From MR-S7 sp000400995 (lineage in GTDB: Bacteria > Pseudomonadota > Gammaproteobacteria > Burkholderiales > Burkholderiaceae_C), in contig NZ_CP152342.1 of assembly GCF_045291395.1 (NCBI RefSeq), forward strand, positions 2,914,001 through 2,978,000: a stretch of 64,000 nucleotides of DNA, read 5' to 3'. The position numbers and the translations under genes were made by a program. Positions 7,719-14,955 of this stretch are shown piece after piece (position 1 is the stretch's first letter; each line of letters opens with the position of its first letter). The notes under the pieces were generated by a model. The model was not told the DNA's origin and made no database searches. It worked only from the letters and a program-made list of their open reading frames with translations.

Positions 7719-8540
7719 GACGCTTTTTCCCGGCAGGGGCTGCCGCTGCGCCCACAACCACAGGCCCACACCCGCCAGCACCATGGGAACGCACAGCCAC
7801 TGCCCCATGCTCATGTCCAGCGACAGCAGGCCCAGGAAACTGTCGGGCTCGCGGAAATACTCGGCCGTGAAGCGCAGCGCGCCGTAGCCCACCAGGAACG
7901 CGGCGGCCACCTCGCCGCGCCTGCGCGGGCGGCGCGCATACAGCCACAGCAGCACGAACAGCAGCAGCCCTTCGAGCAGGAACTGGTAGATCTGCGACGG
8001 ATGGCGCGGCTGCAGGGAACCGCTTTGCGGGAACACCATGCCCCAAGGCAGATCGGGCGCGCTGAAGCGTCCCCACAGCTCGCCGTTGATGAAGTTGCCG
8101 ATGCGCCCGGCCGCCAGCCCCGTGGGCACGCACGGCGCCACGAAGTCGGCCACCTGCAGCCAGGGCCGGCGCCGCGAGTGCGCGAACCACAGCATCGCGG
8201 CGATCACGCCCAGCAGTCCGCCGTGGAAGCTCATGCCGCCCTGCCAGATGGCGAAGATCTCCAGCGGGTGCGCCAGGTAGTAGCCCGGCTTGTAGAACAG
8301 GCAATAGCCCAGCCGCCCGCCCAACACCACGCCCACCACGCCCAGGAAGAGGATGTCCTCCACGTCCTTGCGCGACCACGCCTGGTCGCCGGTGAGGGAG
8401 GCATAGGGCTCGTGGCGCAGCCGGCGCGTGCCCAGGAACAGGAACAGCGCGAAGCCGGCCAGGTAGGTCAGGCCGTACCAGTGGATGGCGAGCGGCCCGA
8501 TCTGCAGGGCCACGGGGTCGATGTGCGGGTACGTCAGCAT
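7707..8540 (-). CDS. lgt: Prolipoprotein diacylglyceryl transferase
   Basis: A 277-residue inner-membrane enzyme with about seven hydrophobic helices. It transfers a diacylglyceryl group from phosphatidylglycerol to the lipobox cysteine of prolipoproteins. Signature segments are present in order: HWYGLTYLAGF, LGGRLGYCLFY, GGMSFHGGLLGV and the Lgt signature GRIGNFINGELWGR, then FPQSGSLQPRHPSQIYQ. The start at 8540 (MLTYPHIDP) is chosen; an ATG three codons earlier is equally possible. The length matches the family. The C-terminus is made by the adjoining repeat. Confidence 0.96.
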   Translation of the reverse strand: MLTYPHIDPVALQIGPLAIHWYGLTYLAGFALFLFLGTRRLRHEPYASLTGDQAWSRKDVEDILFLGVVGVVLGGRLGYCLFYKPGYYLAHPLEIFAIWQGGMSFHGGLLGVIAAMLWFAHSRRRPWLQVADFVAPCVPTGLAAGRIGNFINGELWGRFSAPDLPWGMVFPQSGSLQPRHPSQIYQFLLEGLLLFVLLWLYARRPRRRGEVAAAFLVGYGALRFTAEYFREPDSFLGLLSLDMSMGQWLCVPMVLAGVGLWLWAQRQPLPGKSVKTA

Positions 8541-8701
8541 GGCGGGCATTGTGCCGCAGGGCCATGACAGTCCCGGATGAGAATGCGCCTGCTTACGGCC
8601 TGCATCCAGAGCGCAAATGCCCGGGAATTGACGGCCCGCATTGAGCCCGCGCGCAAGGCGCCGGATACTCCAGGCTTCGCAATCCACACGAGAACAACAA
8701 C

Positions 8702-9169
8702 ATGCAAGGCCATCCCGAAGTCATCGACTGCCTCAAGGACCTGCTGCGCGGCGAGCTGGCCGCGCGCGACCAGTACTTCATCCACTCGCGCCAATACGAG
8801 GACCAGGGCTTCACGCGCCTCTTCGAGCGCATCGGCCACGAGATGGAAGAGGAAACCGCGCACGCCGACGCCATCCTGCGCCGCATCCTGATGCTGGGCG
8901 GCAAGCCCGACATGCGCCCCCACGCCTTCACGCCCGGCGACACCGTGCAGGAGATGCTGCACAAGGACCTGGACACCGAGTACAGCGTGCAAAGGCACCT
9001 CAAGGACGCCATGGCCCTGTGCGAGCGCCACAGCGACTACGTGAGCCGCGACATCCTACTGGCCCAGCTGCACGACACCGAGGAAGACCACGCCTACTGG
9101 CTGGAGAAGCAGATCGGCCTGATCGAGAAGATCGGCCTGCAGAACTACCTGCAAACCCAGTCTTCATAA
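8702..9169 (+). CDS. bfr: Bacterioferritin, subunit lacking the haem-ligand methionine
   Basis: A 155-residue four-helix-bundle iron-storage protein. The ferroxidase ligands are visible: E18, Y25, E51, H54, a glutamate at about 93, E127 and H130. The C-terminal region DYVSRDILLAQLHDTEEDH and IGLQNYLQ is typical of Bfr. The position equivalent to E. coli Met52, the axial haem ligand, reads Thr (EEETAH). This subunit is therefore predicted to bind iron but not haem at the dimer interface, like the non-haem partner of two-subunit bacterioferritins. A short SD-like GAGAACAACA precedes the ATG. It is followed by a repeat and a strong terminator. Confidence 0.92.
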   Translation: MQGHPEVIDCLKDLLRGELAARDQYFIHSRQYEDQGFTRLFERIGHEMEEETAHADAILRRILMLGGKPDMRPHAFTPGDTVQEMLHKDLDTEYSVQRHLKDAMALCERHSDYVSRDILLAQLHDTEEDHAYWLEKQIGLIEKIGLQNYLQTQSS

Positions 9170-10442
9170 GCCAAAATGGCCTCCAGCGCTTGTCAGACAA
9201 GCGCTGACTGCTATCAATCACATAGCAGACCGCGCCTTCACGGCGCGGTTTTTCTTTTCCGCCCTCCCCTGCCTGCAGCGCGGCCAGCAGCAGCATGCCC
9301 ACGCCTATGACGGCGGCGGCGACCACCAGCGCCCCCTGGTAGCTGCCGCTGGCCGTGGCGATGTAGCCGGCCAGGGCGGGGGCGATGATCTGCGCCGCCC
9401 CGTAGCTCAGCGTGAGCCGCGCCATCGCCTTGGCCGGGTTGGCGGGGAAACGGCGGCCGGCCAGGGTCAGCGTGAGGCTGACGACGCCGATCACCGTGCC
9501 GCCGTACAGCAGCGCGCCCGCCAGGTTCCACACCGGGCTGCCGCTGACGGCGGGCAGCACGATGGAGACGATCTGCAGGCCGTAGCCCAGCAGCAGCGCC
9601 CGCACCGGCCCCAGGGCGGCGGCGATGCGGTCCCACACCACCGTCGAGGGGATGGCGGCGGCGCCGATCACGATCCACACCAGCGCGCCCCGGCCCGCCA
9701 GCAGCGGCATCGCGCCAACGATGTCCACGATGAAGGTGGCGCTGACCACGTAGCCGAAGCCCGCGCAGAAATACGCCGCCACCATCAGCCCCAGCCAGCG
9801 CCGCGAAGGCGGCGGCGCGGCGGCGGCAGCGCCGCCAGCGGCCCCCTGGCCCACGGCGGCCGGCGCGGGCATCCACATCCACGCGGGGATGAAGAAGGCC
9901 AGCCCCAGCGCGCCCAGCGCCAGCCACTGCCCGTCCCACGGCAGCCGCCTGGCCATCGCCACCGCCGCGATGCCCGACAGGGCGATGCCCAGCCCCATGC
10001 CCGTGAAGTGCAGCCCCAGTTGCGGCCGGTGGCCCTGGCGCACCAGCCAGTCCAGCACCAGCCCCGAGGCCAGCAGCAGCCCCGCCGTGCTGGACATGCC
10101 GGAGACGAAGCGCAGCAGCGCCCACAGCACCGCGTCCTGCGTCAGCCCCATCGCAGCGGTGGTGAGCACCGCGGCCACGAGGCCGATGCGGTAGTAGTGG
10201 AACTTGCGCCCCAGATCGCGCGTGAGCGCCGCGATCAGCGCCCCGGCGATGTAGCCCGCGTAGTTGAACGTGGCCAGCCACCCGCCCGCGAGGTACGACA
10301 GCCCGGCCTGCTCGCGCATCACGGGCAGCATGGGCGTGTAGGCGAAGCGCGCCAGCCCCACGGTGAGGATGAGGGCGCAAACGCCCGCCAGCATCACGCG
10401 CAGGCGGGCGGCACCGGGGGTGGAACGAGGAATGGCAGGCAT
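9000..10442 (-). CDS. MFS transporter, YbfB/YjiJ family, without its own stop codon
   Basis: The conserved part (about residues 1-400, 10442 down to about 9240) has twelve predicted hydrophobic helices. Motifs include LARFAYTPMLPVM, YAGYIAGAL, RFVSGMSSTAG and a late LSYGAAQIIAPALAGYIA, characteristic of the YbfB/YjiJ group of major-facilitator proteins; substrate unknown. After GEGGKEKPRREG the frame does not stop. It runs antisense through the bfr terminator and palindromic repeat (VIDSSQRLSDKRWRPFW) and about 170 bp into bfr before ending at 9000. The last approximately 75 residues are therefore not native. The original stop has probably been lost by repeat insertion or a frameshift. Confidence 0.8.
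   Translation of the reverse strand: MPAIPRSTPGAARLRVMLAGVCALILTVGLARFAYTPMLPVMREQAGLSYLAGGWLATFNYAGYIAGALIAALTRDLGRKFHYYRIGLVAAVLTTAAMGLTQDAVLWALLRFVSGMSSTAGLLLASGLVLDWLVRQGHRPQLGLHFTGMGLGIALSGIAAVAMARRLPWDGQWLALGALGLAFFIPAWMWMPAPAAVGQGAAGGAAAAAPPPSRRWLGLMVAAYFCAGFGYVVSATFIVDIVGAMPLLAGRGALVWIVIGAAAIPSTVVWDRIAAALGPVRALLLGYGLQIVSIVLPAVSGSPVWNLAGALLYGGTVIGVVSLTLTLAGRRFPANPAKAMARLTLSYGAAQIIAPALAGYIATASGSYQGALVVAAAVIGVGMLLLAALQAGEGGKEKPRREGAVCYVIDSSQRLSDKRWRPFWLMKTGFAGSSAGRSSRSGRSASPASRRGLPRCRAAGPVGCRGSRSRCGARTGPWRP
9172..9228. repeat. Palindromic repeat downstream of bfr, copy 4
   Basis: The flank AAAATGGCCTC is followed by the core CAGCGCTTG-TCAGA-CAAGCGCTG (9184-9192 and 9198-9206) and ACTGCTATCA. 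The bfr terminator follows immediately. The same repeat-plus-terminator unit recurs at 11654-11739. Confidence 0.85.
9229..9256 (+). terminator. Intrinsic terminator of bfr
   Basis: Stem ACCGCGCC (9229-9236), 5-nt loop, GGCGCGGT (9242-9249), then TTTTCTTTT. A classic rho-independent terminator for the plus strand. Confidence 0.88.
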
Positions 10443-10514
10443 GCGCCGGATGCTAGGGAGCCGCGCGGTGGCCGTCCTTCGATAATGCGACAGTGTTCAT
10501 CGACCACCCGCCAC

Positions 10515-11311
10515 ATGCCCCCGACGGACGCCTGGATCACCATTGACGTGCTGGATCTCGCGGCGCTGCCCGTGCCTGTGTTCTCACGCTCGCAGGATCT
10601 GGGGGGCGGCAGATCTTCCCGCTGCACACGCACCGCTGGAACCAGCTCGTCTACGCCACCGCCGGCACGATGACGGTGCACGTGGCCGGGGCGCGCTACG
10701 TCATCACGCCCGAGCAGGCCATCTGGGCGCCCACCGGCGTGCCGCACACCACGGGCGCGCTGAACGGCGCGGCGTTCCGCAACCTGTACATCGACGACGC
10801 GCCGGGGCTGGGCATGCCCGGCGTCTGCACCGTGTACGCCGTCACCCCGCTGCTGCGCGCGCTGATCGTGGAGCTGGAGGCCGTGGGCACGCACGACGGC
10901 GAGCAGGCCTACGCGGACAAGCTGCGCGCCCTGGTGCTGGCGCAGCTGCGCCGCCTGCGGGCGCAGGACTTCCACCTGCCCTGGCCAGCCAGCCCCATGC
11001 TCTGCCGCATCTGCGAGGCCCTGCTGGAGCAGCCCGCCGACCCGCGCGGCATGGAGGAATGGGGGCGCGCGCTGGGAGCCTCCGCCCGCACGCTGGCGCG
11101 CCGCTTCGAGCGCGAGGTGGGCATGGGCCTGCGCGCGTGGCGATACCGGCTGCGGCTGTTCCTGGCGCTGCAATGGCTGTGCGCAGGCCGCTGCGTCACC
11201 GGGGTGGCGCTGGATCTGGGCTATGCCTCGCCCGCGGCGTTCAGCCACATGTTCCGGCAGGCGATGGGGTACACGCCATCGGCATGGAAGTCTCAAGCAA
11301 AAATGGCCTGA
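10515..11311 (+). CDS. AraC-family transcriptional regulator with an apparent frameshift
   Basis: The C-terminal AraC helix-turn-helix pair is intact (EEWGRALGASARTLARRFER ... VALDLGYASPAAFSHMFRQ). It follows a cupin-type N-terminal domain (AGARYVITPEQAIWAP, GVPHTTGAL). The N-terminus is split. ATG at 10515 begins MPPTDAWITIDVLDLAALPV in one frame, while the homologous continuation QIFPLHTHRWNQLVYATAG is in another. One extra G in the G6 run at 10601-10606 would restore a single frame of about 265 residues. If the shift is real, only the part from ATG 10670 (213 residues, lacking the first cupin strands) could be made. It is divergent from the MFS gene, its probable target. Confidence 0.75.
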
Positions 11312-11354
11312 AACCCCCGTCCATCAAGCGCTGGCAGCTATTACTACAATAGCT
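11298..11354. repeat. Palindromic repeat overlapping the AraC gene end, copy 5
   Basis: Reads CAAAAATGGCCTGAAA ... CCATCAAGCGCTGGCAGCTA then TTACTACAATAGCTGAT. The regulator's TGA (11309-11311) is within the conserved AAATGGCCT flank. The left stem arm is degenerate. Confidence 0.65.
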
Positions 11355-11366
11355 GATGAAGTTTTC

Positions 11367-11653
11367 ATGCGGAACAAAGACGCCGCCTACAACCCCGTCG
11401 ATACCACCAGCGCCACCAAGATCTACGCACCGCTGCGCGACATTCCGCAGAGCCGCTCATTCCAGCCCGTGGGCGAGAACTTCAACCTGACGGCAGGCAA
11501 CGCGACGACCGACCCGCAGAAGACCACCAACAAGGAAATCGGCGCCAAGCTCGACCTGCTGGGCGGCCGGGCCACCGCCACGGCAGCGTCGCCAACTCGC
11601 TGCTGCCCGGCGCGCCGCGGTCGGCCATGCTGACGGCGCGCTATGCGTTTTGA
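11367..11653 (+). pseudogene. Remnant of a TonB-dependent outer-membrane siderophore receptor
   Basis: Three receptor pieces are joined in 290 bp. A plug-domain start (NPVDTTSATKIYAPLRDIPQS) is directly followed by a barrel piece (FQPVGENFNLTAGNATTDPQ, then KTTNKEIGAKLDLLGGR). In another frame, the C-terminal barrel end VANSLLPGAPRSAMLTARYAF closes with TGA at 11651. A real receptor needs about 700 residues, so most of the plug and barrel is deleted and a frameshift has followed. The terminal aromatic residue and final-strand pattern support an outer-membrane protein. The neighbouring AraC regulator may once have controlled it, as many siderophore receptors have an AraC partner. Confidence 0.75.
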
Positions 11654-11711
11654 ATGAAAAACGGCTCCAGCGCTTGACTGACAAGCGCCGGAAGCTACTT
11701 TTTAGATAGCA
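11654..11711. repeat. Palindromic repeat after the receptor remnant, copy 6
   Basis: AAAAACGGCTCCAGCGCTTG, loop, CAAGCGCCGGAAGCTACT, then TTTTAGATAGC. It is followed at once by a terminator nearly identical to that of bfr. Confidence 0.8.
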
Positions 11712-11739
11712 AAACCGCGCCTTCATGGCGCGGTTTTTC
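11712..11739 (+). terminator. Intrinsic terminator after the receptor remnant
   Basis: Stem AAACCGCGCC (11712-11721), loop TTCAT, GGCGCGGTTT (11727-11736), then TTCTTT. The stem and loop match the bfr terminator except for one loop base. Both follow a copy of the palindromic repeat, suggesting duplication of the unit. Confidence 0.85.
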
Positions 11740-11758
11740 TTTGGGGGCCAGGGTTACA

Positions 11759-12181
11759 TCAGCGCTGCACGAAGACCACCGTGGCCTGCATCAAGGCCAC
11801 GACCTTGTAGTCGCCGCCCTCGTCCGCGAAGGCGCGCACTTCGCCAGTGCACACGGCCAGCATCCGGCCCGCGCTGTGCACCTTGCCCACGGCCACGAAG
11901 CGCCGGCCGATCGCGGGGCGCATGAAGTTGGTCTTGAACTCCGCCGTGACGACCTCGTGCCCGGGCGGCGCCTGGGTCAGCGCCGCGTAGCCGCAGGCGC
12001 TGTCCACGATGCTGGTGACGGCGCCCGCGTGCACGTAGCCGTACTGCTGCGACAAGGCGGGCGAGAACGGCATCTCTATGTGCACCTCGCCGTCCTGCAC
12101 CAGCGCCAGCCGCGCCCCCAGCGTGGCCATCAGGCCCTGCGCGGCGAAGCTGCCCACGATGCGTTGCTGAAGTTCGTCCAT
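11759..12181 (-). CDS. PaaI-type hotdog-fold thioesterase
   Basis: A 140-residue single hotdog domain. The helix segment YGYVHAGAVTSIVDSACGYAA carries the HAG...D pattern of PaaI/YbgC-like acyl-CoA thioesterases, followed by VVTAEFKTNFMRPAIGRRF. It probably hydrolyses a short or aromatic acyl-CoA in the cytoplasm; substrate unknown. The ATG at 12181 is preferred over that at 12199 because AGGAGA stands 5 nt before it. It lies 14 bp after the SDR gene in an apparent operon with ilvD. Confidence 0.88.
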   Translation of the reverse strand: MDELQQRIVGSFAAQGLMATLGARLALVQDGEVHIEMPFSPALSQQYGYVHAGAVTSIVDSACGYAALTQAPPGHEVVTAEFKTNFMRPAIGRRFVAVGKVHSAGRMLAVCTGEVRAFADEGGDYKVVALMQATVVFVQR

Positions 12182-12195
12182 GGTCTCTCCTGGGG

Positions 12196-12930
12196 TCATG
12201 TGAGGTTCAGCCCGCCGTCCAGCAACAGGATCTCGCCCGTCATGTAGCCGCTCGCCGCCAGCAGGGCGACGGCCTGGGCGATGTCCTGCGGCTGCGCGGC
12301 GCGGCGCATGGGCGAGCGCTCGCGCCACAGCGCCTGGGCGGCCGTCCAGTCGGCCGTGAGCGGCGTGTCCACCAGCCCCGGCGCGACGGCGTTCACGCGG
12401 ATGCGCGGCGCGAGCGAGAGCGCCAGCAGCCGCGTCATGTGATTGAGCGCGGCCTTGCTGGCCGCATAGGGGATCGAAGCGCCCTTGGGCCGCACGCCCG
12501 CGTGCGAGCTGACGTTGACCACGCAGCCGCCCGCTGCCTCCAGCGCGGGCCGGGCCTCGGCGATCAGGCGGAAGGGGGCGATGACGTTGACCTCGTGTAG
12601 TTCGCGCCAGATCTCGGGCGTGGCCGCGTGCAGATCCCCATGGGGCACGACGCGGCTGATGCCGGCGTTGTTCACCAGCAGATCCAGCCGGCCCCAGCAC
12701 GCCACGGCCTCGCGCACCAGGCGCACGCGATCCGCGTCCACGGCCAGGTCGGCCTGCACGTAGGCCGCCCGGCCCAGCTCGGCGGCCATGGCACGGCCGG
12801 TGTCTACGGAACTGCGCGAATGCAGGACGACCGCGTACCCCTCCTGCGACAGGCGCCGTGCGATGGCCGCGCCGATGCCCGAGGTGGAGCCGGTGACCAG
12901 CGCGACAGGCGCGTGGGCGGCGGCGCTCAA
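12196..12930 (-). CDS. SDR-family oxidoreductase
   Basis: A 244-residue short-chain dehydrogenase/reductase. The nucleotide-binding motif VTGSTSGIGAAIA, the NNAG motif (LLVNNAGISR), the catalytic serine in VNVSSHAG and the YxxxK pair (PYAASKAAL) are all present, as is a C-terminal GEILLLDGGLNL. The frame has no ATG at the right place. A TTG at 12930 overlapping the ilvD stop (TTGA) gives MSAAAHAPVALVTGST and is the best start. Substrate unknown; it resembles 3-oxoacyl-ACP reductase-like enzymes. It is translationally coupled to the upstream dehydratase gene. Confidence 0.86.
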   Translation of the reverse strand: MSAAAHAPVALVTGSTSGIGAAIARRLSQEGYAVVLHSRSSVDTGRAMAAELGRAAYVQADLAVDADRVRLVREAVACWGRLDLLVNNAGISRVVPHGDLHAATPEIWRELHEVNVIAPFRLIAEARPALEAAGGCVVNVSSHAGVRPKGASIPYAASKAALNHMTRLLALSLAPRIRVNAVAPGLVDTPLTADWTAAQALWRERSPMRRAAQPQDIAQAVALLAASGYMTGEILLLDGGLNLT

Positions 12931-14782
12931 TCGAGCAGCGACAGGTCGCGCACGGCGCCCTTGTCGGCCGAGGTCACCAGCTTGCCGTATGCCTTGAGCG
13001 CGGCCGAGACCCTGCGCGGGCGCGGCTTGGCGGGCTTCCAGCCCAGCGCCGCCTGCTCCTCGCGGCGGCGGGCGAGTTCCTCGTCGCTCACCAGCACGTT
13101 GATGGTACGGCCCGGGATGTCGAGGCGGATGCGGTCGCCGTTGCGCACGAGGCCGATGGCGCCGCCCGCCGCCGCCTCGGGCGAGCAGTGGCCGATCGAC
13201 AGGCCCGAGGTGCCGCCCGAGAAGCGCCCGTCGGTCAGCAGCGCGCAGGCCTTGCCCAGGCCCTTGGACTTGATGTAGCTCGTGGGGTAGAGCATTTCCT
13301 GCATGCCGGGGCCGCCCTTGGGGCCTTCGTAGCGCACGACGACCACGTCGCCCGCCTTCACCTCGTCGTTCAGGATGTGCTCCACGGCCTCGTCCTGGCT
13401 CTCGACGACATGGGCCGGGCCTTCGAAGACGAGGATGGATTCGTCCACGCCCGCCGTCTTGACCACGCAGCCGTCCTTGGCGATGTTGCCGGTGAGCACG
13501 GCCAGTCCTCCCTCTTCGAGAACGCATGCTCGTAGGAGCGGATGCAGCCCTCGGCGCGGTCCAGATCCAGGCTGGGCCAGCGCGTGTCCTGGCTGAACGC
13601 GACCTGGGTGGGAATGCCCGCGGGGCCGGCCATGTAGAAGGTCTTCACGGCTTCGTCATGGGTGCGGGTGACGTCCCATTGCTCCAGCGCTTCGCCCAGC
13701 GTCTTCGCATGCACGGTGGGCACGTCGGTGTGCAGCTTGCCGGCGCGCTCCAACTCGCCCAGGATGGCCATGATGCCGCCCGCACGGTGCACGTCCTCGA
13801 TGTGGTACTTGTTGGTGTTGGGCGCCACCTTGCACAGCTGCGGCACGGTGCGCGAAAGACGGTCGATGTCGGCCATGCCGAAGTCGATCTGCGCCTCCTG
13901 CGCGATGGCCAGCAGGTGCAGGATGGTGTTGGTGGAGCCGCCCATGGCGATGTCCAGGGTCATCGCATTCTCGAACGCCTTGAAGCCGACCGAGCGCGGC
14001 AGGATGGAATCGTCGTCCTGCTCGTAGTGCTGGCGGGCGAGTTCCACGATGCGGCGGCCCGCGCGCTTGAAGAGCTGCTCGCGGTCGGCATGCGTGGCCA
14101 CCACGGTGCCGTTGCCCGGCAGCGCCAGGCCCAGCGCCTCGGCCAGGCAGTTCATGGAGTTGGCGGTGAACATGCCCGAGCAAGAGCCGCAGGTCGGGCA
14201 GGCGGAGCGCTCCACCTCGGCCACGTCGGCGTCGCTCACCTTGTCGTCGGCGGCCATCACCATGGCGTCGATCAGGTCGAGCTTCTTGAACTGGACGGTG
14301 GCCGTGCCGGGCACGGCCAGGCGCACCTTGCCCGCTTCCATCGGGCCACCGGAGACGAAGATCACCGGGATGTTCAGGCGCATCGCGGCCATCAGCATGC
14401 CGGGGGTGATCTTGTCGCAGTTGCTGATGCAGACCATGGCATCGGCGCAGTGCGCGTTGACCATGTACTCCACGCTGTCGGCAATGATTTCGCGGCTGGG
14501 CAACGAATACAGCATGCCGTCATGGCCCATGGCGATGCCGTCGTCCACGGCGATGGTGTTGAACTCCTTGGCGACGCCACCCGCCGCCTCGATCTCGCGC
14601 GCGACGAGTTGGCCCAGGTCCTTCAGGTGCACGTGGCCCGGCACGAACTGGGTGAAGGAGTTGACGACGGCGATGATGGGCTTGCTGAAGTCGTCGTCTT
14701 TCATGCCGGTGGCGCGCCACAGGGAGCGGGCCCCTGCCATGTTGCGGCCGGCGGTGGAGGTCTTGGAACGGTATGCGGGCAT
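12927..14782 (-). CDS. ilvD: Dihydroxy-acid dehydratase, long (E. coli IlvD) type, interrupted by a frameshift
   Basis: This enzyme makes 2-oxo acids from 2,3-dihydroxy acids in valine/isoleucine synthesis. The first approximately 425 residues, from ATG 14782, include the Fe-S cysteine sites SNCDKITPGM and SACPTCGSCSGMFTANSMN. The remaining approximately 190 residues (LTGNIAKDGCVVKTAG to RDLSLLD) are in another frame. Near 13511-13516 the sequence reads AAGAGGGAGG where AAGGAGGGAGG would give the expected SKEGGLAVLTGN, so one G is missing. Restored, the protein is 618 residues, the usual length. If the deletion is real the protein lacks its C-terminal beta-barrel and should be inactive; the paralog at 14956 would then serve. 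It is first gene of an operon with the SDR and thioesterase. Confidence 0.85.
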
Positions 14783-14955
14783 AGTGGTTGTGGGGTGTCT
14801 CGGAGAAGGGGAAGGCCCGTGCGCTTGTGGGGCCGGCGCGCCGGGGCGCGGCCTCTTGAGCCGCGTCCGGACAAACCGGCGGATTATCCACCTGCGCACT
14901 ACACTCCCTGGCGGCTGCACCAGCCCCCTTCTTCCCCACCGAAGCCAGGATTGCC

